Made by a program: the position numbers and the translations under genes. Of a stretch of 33,912 nt of DNA, positions 1 through 7,523 are shown in pieces (the stretch's first letter is position 1; every line of letters starts with the position of its first letter). The DNA comes from Chitinophaga pinensis (GTDB taxonomy: Bacteria; Bacteroidota; Bacteroidia; Flavobacteriales_D; Crocinitomicaceae). The notes under the pieces were generated by a model. It saw only the letters and a program-made list of their open reading frames with translations, was not told where the DNA came from and did no database searches. The stretch lies in assembly GCA_945883825.1 (NCBI GenBank), contig CAMCYF010000024.1:1-33912 (forward strand), read 5' to 3'.

Positions 1-30
1 TTTAAAAATTAAAAAAATAAAAGATTTGAA

Positions 31-54
31 AAGCCGCTAAAAGCGGCTTTTTTT
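31..54. terminator. Rho-independent terminator of a gene upstream of the window
   Basis: A perfect 8-bp stem (AAGCCGCT at 31-38 pairing with AGCGGCTT at 42-49) with a 3-nt AAA loop is followed by a T run at 50-54. An A-rich stretch lies on the other side, so it could work in both directions. It most likely ends transcription coming from a gene before base 1 and insulates the gene starting at 217. The stem is seen directly; function is inferred. Confidence 0.85.
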
Positions 55-172
55 ATGAATTAGTGTTTTTGATTCGTGTCTATTCTATTCTAGAATGAGT
101 TTTAATTTATATATAAAAACATTTTCTATTTTTGATTGTTTAATTTTGATTACAATTTAATAGCAGATACTT

Positions 173-207
173 ATTGTATTATTTACAATAAATAATTAGT
201 AACTTAG
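173..207 (+). promoter_or_regulatory. Weak candidate promoter for the gene at 217
   Basis: A -7-like box TAACTTAG (200-207) has one mismatch to the Bacteroidota consensus TAnnTTTG. An ATTG at 173-176 could serve as the -33 element across a 23-nt spacer. Both elements are imperfect in a very AT-rich region, so this is only a candidate. The rest of 55-216 shows nothing I can name. Confidence 0.3.
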
Positions 208-216
208 CATTCTAAA

Positions 217-1539
217 ATGAAAAAAATGAAAAAAAATCTACAAATTATCAGCATTTTTTTACTATCTAGCTTTAGTATTTTTGCGCAAATAAATGTCACT
301 TTCAAGCTTGATATGACACAACAATCAGGTTTTACAACTCCTGAAGTAAATGGCACATTCAACAATTGGTGTGGTGCAACGTGTAATCCTATGACTGATG
401 CAAATAGCGACGGTATTTGGGAAGCTACAATTGCGCTATTACCAGGAGATTATGAATACAAATTTGCTTATGATAATTGGGTTAATAGTGGGGAACAATT
501 AATCCCTGGAAGCTCTTGCACCGTAACCAATAGTGGTTTTACAAACCGGTTTTTAACTGTAGGTACAACCGCCATGGTTCTTCCAACTGTCTGCTGGAAT
601 TCTTGTTCTGCAACCTGCGCTACACCTCCAGTTCCTGTAACATTTAAAGTAGACATGACGCAGCAAACGGGCTTTATAATTCCTGAGGTGAATGGATCAT
701 TTAATGGTTGGTGCGGTAGCTGTAATCCACTCACTGATGTAAATCTTGATGGCATTTGGGAAACAACAATTCTTCTTGCTGCTGGATCGTATGAGTATAA
801 ATTTTCTCATGATGCTTGGACTGGTCAGGAAGCTTTGTTACAGGGCGCTCCTTGTACTGTTTCCGCTTTTGGATTTACTAATCGTACATTGACGGTTGGA
901 ACTGCCCCAATGAATCTTAATCCTGTTTGTTATGGCTTATGTACTGCGTGTAATGGATCAAGTTCTGTAACTTTTAAAGTAGATATGTCAAATTATACAG
1001 GTGCTATTAATACTGGTGTTTTCTTAAATGGAAACTTCAATCAGTTTTGTGGAAGTTGTAATCCAATGACAGATTCCAATTCTGATGATATTTGGGAAAC
1101 GACTATGCTTTTAGCAAATGATACCATTGAATATCTTTTTTCTGTTGATGGCTGGTCTGCTCAAGAACAGTTTACAGTTGAAGATGCTGCATGTACTTTT
1201 ACAAATAATGGCTTTACAAATCGTTATATGATTGTTTCCACTACTACAAGTTTACCTGCAGTTTGTTACGAAAGCTGCTCAACTTGTCCTGGTGCTGGTT
1301 TGTCCTATTTTGAAAATAAGGATGTTAAAATTTCTCCAAATCCATCTAACGGAAAGTTTATCATTAGCTCTGAAAATGGAATCTATTTTAAGAATGTCAC
1401 CAATGTTGTAGGGGAAGAAATACTTTTACTAAATGGACCCGAAACAAGTATTGATTTAGAAAAATTTGACAGTGGAATTTACTTTCTAAATTATATTTCC
1501 GGTCAAGAAATTCAAACCATTCGCTTGGTAAAAAACTAA
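217..1539 (+). CDS. Secreted triple carbohydrate-binding-like module protein with T9SS tail
   Basis: A 440-residue exported protein without a catalytic domain. A signal peptide (about 1-24, ending in FAQ) precedes three tandem modules of about 105 residues (27-134, 141-245, 251-357). Each opens with VTFK(L/V)DM and contains a G(T/S/N)FN patch, a C..(.)CNP(M/L)TD patch, an (E)YKF-like strand and a GFTNR patch. This beta-sandwich pattern resembles CBM48/AMPK-type glycan-binding E-set domains. Each module has six cysteines at matching positions, suggesting disulfides. The last ~75 residues (ISPNPSNGK, then SGIYFLNY) form a type-A T9SS sorting domain, so it is probably surface-attached or released. 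It lies 13 nt before a GH16 glucanase and is probably cotranscribed with it, which suggests beta-glucan binding; the ligand is inferred. Start 217 is used; an in-frame ATG at 226 is equally possible. Confidence 0.85.
   Translation: MKKMKKNLQIISIFLLSSFSIFAQINVTFKLDMTQQSGFTTPEVNGTFNNWCGATCNPMTDANSDGIWEATIALLPGDYEYKFAYDNWVNSGEQLIPGSSCTVTNSGFTNRFLTVGTTAMVLPTVCWNSCSATCATPPVPVTFKVDMTQQTGFIIPEVNGSFNGWCGSCNPLTDVNLDGIWETTILLAAGSYEYKFSHDAWTGQEALLQGAPCTVSAFGFTNRTLTVGTAPMNLNPVCYGLCTACNGSSSVTFKVDMSNYTGAINTGVFLNGNFNQFCGSCNPMTDSNSDDIWETTMLLANDTIEYLFSVDGWSAQEQFTVEDAACTFTNNGFTNRYMIVSTTTSLPAVCYESCSTCPGAGLSYFENKDVKISPNPSNGKFIISSENGIYFKNVTNVVGEEILLLNGPETSIDLEKFDSGIYFLNYISGQEIQTIRLVKN
295..1287 (+). repeat. Three tandem ~105-codon six-cysteine modules inside the CDS
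   Basis: The three repeat units encode residues 27-134 (295-618), 141-245 (637-951) and 251-357 (967-1287). Conserved cysteines are C52, C56, C101, C126, C130, C134 in unit 1; C166, C169, C213, C238, C242, C245 in unit 2; and C278, C281, C326, C350, C354, C357 in unit 3. Units 1 and 2 look closest to each other. Unit 3 is more diverged and has lost the YKF patch (EYLF instead). Confidence 0.8.
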
Positions 1540-1552
1540 AATTTAGACTTAA

Positions 1553-2563
1553 ATGAGATTACTTTTCCTAAGCATTTTTACTTTTATTACACTTAATTCT
1601 CAGGCTCAATATTTTCTTTATTGGAATGACGAGTTTGAGCAAGCAGAAATTAATTCAGCCAACTGGACACACGAGATTGGTGCAAGCGGTTGGGGTAATA
1701 ACGAACTCCAATACTATACAAATTCTCCAAGTAATAGTTTTATTGAAAATGGCTTATTGAAAATAAGGGCAAAAAATGAACCGATATTTAATAGTCAGTA
1801 TTCTTCTGCTCGGATGATTTCAAAAGGGAAATTCGAGTTTCGTTATGGGCGAATTGAAGCGAGAATAAAGGTTCCAATGGGACAAGGTCTTTGGCCAGCA
1901 TTTTGGTTGTTAGGAGCAAATATTAGCCAAGTCTCTTGGCCTGCGTGCGGAGAAGTTGATATTATGGAGCACATTGGAAATGAATACCAAAATTATGGCA
2001 CTTTCCATTTTGACAGTCTTGGTCACAGATACCACGGTGGGTCTTATGGTTTAGATCCTACCTTATTTCACCAATATGCATTTGTTTGGACACCTACGAC
2101 AATGACTTGGCTTGTAGATAATAATCCTTATTATAGTGTAAATATCACAAATGGAATTGGAAATAAAGAAGAGTTCCATTTACCATTTTTCATATTATTA
2201 AACATTGCAGTTGGAGGAAATTGGCCTGGATCACCTTCTACAAGCACTATTTTTCCTGCAGAAATGCAAGTCGATTACATTCGTGTTTACAAGGATAATT
2301 CAGAATTAGGCTTAGCAGAAAATCAAGAATCTTTAGTAAGTATTTCTCCAAATCCAGCCGGAACAACTATAAAAGTTCAGTCCTCAAATTCTGCAATTAT
2401 AAAGGATATTACTATTACGAGCTCAAGCGGACAGACTATTGGCCCAAGGGCGATAAATCTTCTTGGAGAAATCGATGTTGCAGATTTACTTCCAGGTTTG
2501 TATTTCATTACTTGTATCGATGAATCTGATAGACCTTACTCAACACGATTTATCAAAGAATAA
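1553..2563 (+). CDS. GH16 endo-beta-1,3-glucanase (laminarinase type) with T9SS tail
   Basis: A secreted glycoside hydrolase family 16 enzyme of 336 residues, expected to cleave beta-1,3- or mixed-linked glucans such as laminarin by a retaining mechanism. A signal peptide (about 1-19, ending SQAQ) is followed by the GH16 jelly-roll domain (about 20-248). The active-site strand reads GEVDIMEHIG, with nucleophile E134, D136 and acid/base E139; the extra Met in ExDxxE is the bacterial laminarinase form. Other family landmarks are WNDEF near the start, (W)PAFWLL at 114-120 and VDYIRVY at the domain end. The last ~75 residues (ISPNPAG, then LLPGLYFI) are a T9SS type-A sorting domain. It follows the triple-module protein by 13 nt and converges on the gene ending at 2568. 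Exact linkage specificity cannot be read from sequence. Confidence 0.93.
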   Translation: MRLLFLSIFTFITLNSQAQYFLYWNDEFEQAEINSANWTHEIGASGWGNNELQYYTNSPSNSFIENGLLKIRAKNEPIFNSQYSSARMISKGKFEFRYGRIEARIKVPMGQGLWPAFWLLGANISQVSWPACGEVDIMEHIGNEYQNYGTFHFDSLGHRYHGGSYGLDPTLFHQYAFVWTPTTMTWLVDNNPYYSVNITNGIGNKEEFHLPFFILLNIAVGGNWPGSPSTSTIFPAEMQVDYIRVYKDNSELGLAENQESLVSISPNPAGTTIKVQSSNSAIIKDITITSSSGQTIGPRAINLLGEIDVADLLPGLYFITCIDESDRPYSTRFIKE

Positions 2564-2567
2564 TCTT

Positions 2568-3563
2568 TTAGAAATTCATTCTTTGAATGAAGGATGTATC
2601 TGTTAAAGATTTTAAAAAAGAAACGAGTTGTTTTTTTTCAGTGGCACTAATCTTAAATTCCACAATACTTTTATTTTGTAAAGGGTGTTTATTTCCTCCT
2701 TTTGAATAGTGCTCTATTACATCTTCTAACGAGGAAATGCTTCCATCATGCATGTATGGAAAACTTAAGGCAACATTTCTCAATGACGGAACTTTAAATT
2801 TTCCAATATCTGACGAATCGTTGTGAATACGAAAGCGTCCTTGGTCTTCTTTTCCGTTATAACTAGCGTATAAACCATTATTTTCAGCAACAAATGTTGT
2901 AAAATAGGGTTGCGTATGACAAGTGATACAATATAGTTTCTCCGAAAATAGTTTCCATCCTGCAAGTTCATCTTTTGATAAACTCTTTTTATTTCCATTT
3001 TGATATTGGTCAAAGCGACTGTTCATAGAAACAAGAGAACGCTCAAATGCAGAAATACTCCGAGTTAATACAAAGGCATCGAAATCGCGGTTAAAAATTT
3101 TCTTTGCAGCATCTTGGTATTCCTTTATTTTTCTAAGTTGAGGAATAAGTTCCTTCATATTGTGTCCCATTTCTGTTTTTTCTTGAAGGGGAACAATTAC
3201 TTGCATTTCTAATGTTGCTAAATGGGCATCAAACATTGCAGTTTTTAAAAATCCCGCATTTAGAATACTTGAAGCATTTCGTTCTGTTTCCTGTCCGTTT
3301 ATGCCGATACTTTTCCTTAATTGATCATTAAAACCTTTTTTGGGGTCGTGGCATGTTGCACATGAAATAGTTCCATCTAAGGACAAGCGCTTGTCAAAAA
3401 ATAAGCTTCTACCCAAAGCTATTTTTGCATCTGATTGTAAATTATCAGAAGGCGTAGGCACCACAATTACTAAGTTTGGATCAATTGTTTTTAAGACATG
3501 ACATCGAATGAGAATGAAGCCACTTACTAAAAATATACATAAAAGTGCAACAGTCGATTTCAT
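2568..3563 (-). CDS. Di-heme MbnH/CcpA-family cytochrome c peroxidase-like protein
   Basis: A 331-residue exported di-heme c protein of the bacterial cytochrome c peroxidase/MauG family. An N-terminal hydrophobic segment (about 4-20) is followed by C21, but the lipobox is imperfect, so lipoprotein status is unsure. Heme sites are CATCH (68-72) and CITCH (212-216). The family landmarks LGRSLFFD, SCATCHDP and FPYMHDGS are present; the Met in PYMHDG is where CCPs carry a distal axial ligand. The gene lies 15 nt downstream of an MbnP-like gene. In methanotrophs the related MbnH oxidises a tryptophan of MbnP to kynurenine, so by context this is more likely a protein-modifying partner than a peroxide scavenger. 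That role is inference; an ordinary peroxidase cannot be excluded. Confidence 0.88.
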   Translation of the reverse strand: MKSTVALLCIFLVSGFILIRCHVLKTIDPNLVIVVPTPSDNLQSDAKIALGRSLFFDKRLSLDGTISCATCHDPKKGFNDQLRKSIGINGQETERNASSILNAGFLKTAMFDAHLATLEMQVIVPLQEKTEMGHNMKELIPQLRKIKEYQDAAKKIFNRDFDAFVLTRSISAFERSLVSMNSRFDQYQNGNKKSLSKDELAGWKLFSEKLYCITCHTQPYFTTFVAENNGLYASYNGKEDQGRFRIHNDSSDIGKFKVPSLRNVALSFPYMHDGSISSLEDVIEHYSKGGNKHPLQNKSIVEFKISATEKKQLVSFLKSLTDTSFIQRMNF

Positions 3564-3578
3564 AAAAAAAATGGAAAT

Positions 3579-4559
3579 TTAGTAGACCATTACTTTTTTA
3601 GATACAACAATTTGATTCGTTTTATTCAAAAGTTCTACAAAATAAAACCCCGAACTTAAGTTATCCCAAGACAGTGAACCAGATGCTGTTTCCTTTTCTG
3701 CACTTTTTTGAACTTTACCAGTTTGATCTATTAATTTAATGGATTTCCCATTTTCTAAATTAGCCCAATTTATATCTAGGCCATTTTTCTTTCCGAAGCA
3801 ATTAAAAACTAGGGGATTTATATCTTGAATAGTTGCAGTGGCACTTTGTGTAAAGACAGTCTTAGAAAGCACGTTTTGTAAAATAGTTTCATTAACGCCA
3901 TTTTCTCCGTGAAGAACTCCAATAGTACTCAAGGGAATACTTTCTACCCATCGGTTTACATTACAAATGATATTAAGATCTATTTGTTCTGAAGAAGTAT
4001 TAGTTTCTATAATGTTCATCTCAACTTGTTGCTGATTGGTATTCCCTAAATTATGAATTTCAAAATAGGATTCAGGATTCCCATCATTATTCCCATCGGA
4101 ATATCCTCCGATTATCATGTGCATATATCCTGCTTGCCATCCCCAATACATTGAGGGAGACTGAAAACTTAAGGGATTAGTTTCTGGATAAGTAGAAATA
4201 TCTGCTGCTTCAGCACCATTTTGTGTATTCATAGGTTTTGGAACTCCAACTAAAAAGTTTATTTTTTCAATGTCGTTCCAATTTCTATACCCTAAATATA
4301 GCACATGATTTTGTGGCTCAACAAGAAATACCGGGGTTTCAACACTGGTTGTTTGTCCACCATCATGTGTAATAATTATATTTGAAATGTAATAATCAAA
4401 GTGATCTAATTTTAGCACTTTTCCATCTGCAGCAGTATATTGCGTATTCATTTGCAAATCCACACCATTAAATTTAGGGTCGATAGTAACAAATAGGTTT
4501 TTTTGTGAGAAACCAGAAGTAAAAAAATAAGTCAGCAATATAAGAATGTTGTGTTTCAT
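3579..4559 (-). CDS. MbnP-like copper-binding protein with T9SS sorting domain
   Basis: A 326-residue secreted protein. A signal peptide (about 1-19, ending GFSQ) is followed by an MbnP-type domain (about 22-235). Family-like features are a DHFDYYISNI strand (52-61), an IEKINFLVGVPKPMN segment (97-111) and the MYWGWQAGYMHM core (137-148), where W139 and W141 are candidates for the tryptophan that becomes kynurenine in MbnP. The last ~75 residues, ending in a SSGFYFVEL-type strand, form a T9SS type-A sorting domain, which methanotroph MbnPs do not need. It starts 3 nt after a methyltransferase and precedes the di-heme partner by 15 nt, so all three probably form one operon. A role in surface copper binding is inferred from the family, not shown. 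Confidence 0.82.
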   Translation of the reverse strand: MKHNILILLTYFFTSGFSQKNLFVTIDPKFNGVDLQMNTQYTAADGKVLKLDHFDYYISNIIITHDGGQTTSVETPVFLVEPQNHVLYLGYRNWNDIEKINFLVGVPKPMNTQNGAEAADISTYPETNPLSFQSPSMYWGWQAGYMHMIIGGYSDGNNDGNPESYFEIHNLGNTNQQQVEMNIIETNTSSEQIDLNIICNVNRWVESIPLSTIGVLHGENGVNETILQNVLSKTVFTQSATATIQDINPLVFNCFGKKNGLDINWANLENGKSIKLIDQTGKVQKSAEKETASGSLSWDNLSSGFYFVELLNKTNQIVVSKKVMVY

Positions 4560-4562
4560 TAG

Positions 4563-5333
4563 TTATTTTTTAGCAATGTACAATATTTCTCCTTTAAGAA
4601 GGCGAAAACGATTAATTTCATTTTTGTCAAAATGCTTGTTTAAATCAAATTCATCGACCGTAAATCCAGCTTTTTCTAACCATTGTGGATAATCTTTCCC
4701 AAATAGGCGCAAATGATCTTTCTGCCAGAAATGTTTTTCTCTTTCTTTAGGACTTGTAATACTGGCATCTTCGTACGTAAGGTCTCTATTAAAGTCTTGA
4801 GGAACCTGGATTAGAGCCCATCCTCCTTTTTTCATAACACGATAAAGTTCTTTCATGCATTGAAGTGGATTTTCTACGTGTTCCATTACATGATTGCAGA
4901 AAACAACATCAAAGCGATTGTCTTCAAGTGGAATTTCATGTAAATCAAAATGAAGATCTGCTATTGGAGACTCAATATCTGCAGTTAAATAAGTGAGATT
5001 CTTTTGTTTTTTAAAGCGATCGATAAAACACTGCTCAGGAGCCATGTGTAAAACACTAAGATTCTCGGCGGTAAAAAAATTACTTTCTTGTTTTAGATAT
5101 AAGTACATCAAACGGTGCCTTTCTAGCGTTAAATCATAAGGACATAAAACATTTTCTCGGTGTGCTACATTTGAACCGTAGGATAAGAATTTAGAAAATT
5201 TCTTTTCGCAAACTGGACATTCAACATTGTTTCCTCGGTAAAGTATTGGTGCAAAAGTTTTAAAAATATAACTTAAGCGAATTAGAAGTGGGCGTGGTAA
5301 ATTATTAAGAAGGTATTTATAAATTTTCTTCAC
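4563..5333 (-). CDS. Class I SAM-dependent methyltransferase with N-terminal Cys cluster
   Basis: A 256-residue protein with a Methyltransf_11-type fold at about 90-200. Motif I is atypical: VLHMAPEQC replaces the glycine-rich loop. Later motifs are recognisable, including FDVVFCNHVMEHV (141-153) and a VMKKGGWALIQVP strand. Before the fold, C39, C42 and C64 (CPVC ... CP), perhaps with H58, look like a small metal-binding knuckle. The start is GTG at 5333, supported by an exact TAACTTTG promoter box 4 nt upstream. It is the first gene of the unit leading to the MbnP-like and di-heme genes. The substrate is unknown; related Bacteroidota proteins are usually labelled only as methyltransferases. 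Confidence 0.8.
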   Translation of the reverse strand: MKKIYKYLLNNLPRPLLIRLSYIFKTFAPILYRGNNVECPVCEKKFSKFLSYGSNVAHRENVLCPYDLTLERHRLMYLYLKQESNFFTAENLSVLHMAPEQCFIDRFKKQKNLTYLTADIESPIADLHFDLHEIPLEDNRFDVVFCNHVMEHVENPLQCMKELYRVMKKGGWALIQVPQDFNRDLTYEDASITSPKEREKHFWQKDHLRLFGKDYPQWLEKAGFTVDEFDLNKHFDKNEINRFRLLKGEILYIAKK

Positions 5334-5337
5334 GCTA

Positions 5338-5345
5338 CAAAGTTA
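5338..5345 (-). promoter_or_regulatory. -7 promoter box (TAACTTTG), 4 nt before a GTG start
   Basis: Read on the minus strand, TAACTTTG exactly matches the Bacteroidota -7 consensus TAnnTTTG. It is followed by TAGC and the GTG start at 5333. Transcription would begin at or next to the start codon, predicting a leaderless mRNA. No clear -33 TTTG is visible at the usual distance. Confidence 0.55.
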
Positions 5346-5368
5346 AGACATTCGATTAAGATATTGTT

Positions 5369-5376
5369 TACTTTTG
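5369..5376 (+). promoter_or_regulatory. -7 promoter box (TACTTTTG) for the oligopeptidase gene
   Basis: TACTTTTG exactly matches TAnnTTTG and lies 16 nt before the ATG at 5393, giving a predicted leader of about 12 nt. It is divergent from the minus-strand box at 5338-5345, so both genes are driven from a 59-bp region. I see no convincing -33 element. Confidence 0.5.
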
Positions 5377-5392
5377 TAGGCAAACTCTATTT

Positions 5393-7483
5393 ATGTGTAA
5401 GCTTCAATTAATTCTCATTACATTTATTCCACTTTATATGTTCGCTCAAGCACCGAAATTCATTGCACCAAAAAACTCAAAAATTTTATCAATTCATGGA
5501 CACAATCGTTCTGATGATTATTATTGGATGAACGAACGTGATAGCAAAGCTGTTTTAGAAAATTTAAAGCAGGAAAATGAATACGCCAGCGACTATTTTA
5601 AACCCTTGCAGCCATTAATAAATTCTTTAATGACAGAATTTGACAAGCGCATTAATCCAAATGAAGTTTCTGCACCTTTTATTTTAAATGGTAAAAAATA
5701 CCAAATGAAAAATACGGATGGCAAAGATTACCAGCAAATAATCTTATTGGAAAAAAATAAGGAGCTTGTTTTCTTTGATGAAAATGAAAGAGCAAAAGAT
5801 TCAGATTATTATGATTTAGCAGATTGGTCGCCTTCGCCAAATAACGAATTACTTGCAGTGAGTGAGGATTTTATAGGTCGCAGAAAATATTCAATTACTT
5901 TCCGAGAAAATAAATCTGGCAAATATTTAGCTGATAAAATTGAAGAAACAAGTGGCGGTGTAGTATGGGCAAATGATAACAAAACAGTTTATTACATTAA
6001 AAAAGATCCTCAGACTCTTCGAGAGTATCAAGTTTTCATGCATGTTTTAGGGACTGATAGCAAAGCAGATGTTTTGATTTACCAAGAGGACGACGAGAAA
6101 TTTTCTGTTGGATTGGAAAAAACAATAACAGATAAATATATTTTTATTGGTTCCTATAGTTCCACAAGTTCAGAAACATGGTTCCTTGATGCAAATAATA
6201 CAAAAGAACCGCTAATGGTATTTCTTCCAAGGCGCAAAGATCATTTGTATCAAGTGGCTCACCATCAAAATGGATTTTATATTCTTTCAAATCAGGATGC
6301 ACCCAATAGAAAAGTTTTATTTGCAAAATCTTTTCCTAGAAATCTAGAGCAATGTCAAGTTCTAATCCCAGTGAATCCTGAAACTTTAATTGAGGGGATT
6401 TCTACATTTAAGAATTTCCTTGTACTTGAAGAACGCAATAATGGACTCAGAAAAATTAAATTACGGAATTTATCAAGTGGCTTAGATTCCTATATATCTA
6501 TCGATGAAGAAACATATTCTTTAAATTTAGGATTAAATGACGATTATATGAGTGATGAGATTTTCTACTCTTACAACTCAATGACAACTCCTTCCACAAT
6601 TTTTCAATACAATATGGCAAGCAATACTAAGAAAGTATGGTTTGAAAAAACGCTTATGGATCCATCCTTTAAATCTTCAGACTATGAATCCCAAAGAATT
6701 TGGGCTACAGCCAATGATGGAGAAAAAATACCAGTTTCTATTGTATATAAAAAAGGAATCGACTTAAAAACAGCACCTTGTTTGCTGTATGGCTATGGAT
6801 CTTACGGATATACAATTCCTGATGGGTTCAGTGCGTTAAGAATCAGTTTATTAAACAGAGGATTTGTCTTTGCTTCAGCACACATTAGAGGAAGTAAATA
6901 CATGGGGGAAACTTGGTATGAAGACGGAAAACTCCAGAAAAAGATGAATACTTTTACAGATTTCATCAATGCTGCCGAATTTATCGGACACATGGGATAT
7001 TGTGATAAAGAAAAAATTTATGCTCAAGGCGGAAGTGCAGGCGGATTATTAATGGGCGCAATTGTAAATCTTGCTCCTTATTTATGGAAAGGAATAGTTT
7101 CCCAAGTGCCGTTTGTAGATGTTGTAACTACGATGTTGGATGAATCTATTCCATTGACAACTGGTGAATTTGAAGAATGGGGAAATCCAAATGACCCAGA
7201 AGCATATTATTACATGTTGAAGTATTCTCCTTACGATAATATTCATAAAATGGACTATCCTGCAATGTTCGTGACAACTGGCTATCATGATTCTCAAGTT
7301 CAGTATTGGGAACCAATGAAGTATGTTGCAAAATTGAGAGAATACAAAACTTCGGCAAATCCATTGATTTTTGATTGCAATATGGATGCTGGTCATGGCG
7401 GAGGTTCAGGAAGGTCAAATGAACGCTTAGAAGTTGCGAAAGTTTATGCTTTTATTTTGGGACTTGAAGGGATTTTGAAATAA
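5393..7483 (+). CDS. Secreted oligopeptidase B-type serine peptidase (S9A)
   Basis: A 696-residue serine peptidase of the prolyl oligopeptidase family, closest in pattern to oligopeptidase B, which cuts short peptides after basic residues. A signal peptide (about 1-19, ending MFAQ) suggests periplasmic location, unlike cytosolic E. coli PtrB. The N-terminal part (about 25-420) is the beta-propeller gating domain. The C-terminal alpha/beta hydrolase carries LLYGYGSYG, the nucleophile in GGSAGG (S548), D633 in the GYHDSQVQYWEP segment and H668 in DAGHGG, completing the triad. Length is near the family norm of about 690-720. It is monocistronic in appearance and converges on the aldehyde dehydrogenase gene. 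Arg/Lys specificity is assumed from family similarity. Confidence 0.92.
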   Translation: MCKLQLILITFIPLYMFAQAPKFIAPKNSKILSIHGHNRSDDYYWMNERDSKAVLENLKQENEYASDYFKPLQPLINSLMTEFDKRINPNEVSAPFILNGKKYQMKNTDGKDYQQIILLEKNKELVFFDENERAKDSDYYDLADWSPSPNNELLAVSEDFIGRRKYSITFRENKSGKYLADKIEETSGGVVWANDNKTVYYIKKDPQTLREYQVFMHVLGTDSKADVLIYQEDDEKFSVGLEKTITDKYIFIGSYSSTSSETWFLDANNTKEPLMVFLPRRKDHLYQVAHHQNGFYILSNQDAPNRKVLFAKSFPRNLEQCQVLIPVNPETLIEGISTFKNFLVLEERNNGLRKIKLRNLSSGLDSYISIDEETYSLNLGLNDDYMSDEIFYSYNSMTTPSTIFQYNMASNTKKVWFEKTLMDPSFKSSDYESQRIWATANDGEKIPVSIVYKKGIDLKTAPCLLYGYGSYGYTIPDGFSALRISLLNRGFVFASAHIRGSKYMGETWYEDGKLQKKMNTFTDFINAAEFIGHMGYCDKEKIYAQGGSAGGLLMGAIVNLAPYLWKGIVSQVPFVDVVTTMLDESIPLTTGEFEEWGNPNDPEAYYYMLKYSPYDNIHKMDYPAMFVTTGYHDSQVQYWEPMKYVAKLREYKTSANPLIFDCNMDAGHGGGSGRSNERLEVAKVYAFILGLEGILK

Positions 7484-7523
7484 GATTATTCCAACTTTTC
7501 TTAGCTTTTTAGTGAGAAAAATA

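Noticed and set aside
468..755. 95-codon minus-strand frame
   Set aside because: It is opposite the repeat modules of the gene at 217-1539, and its apparent composition follows from that gene.
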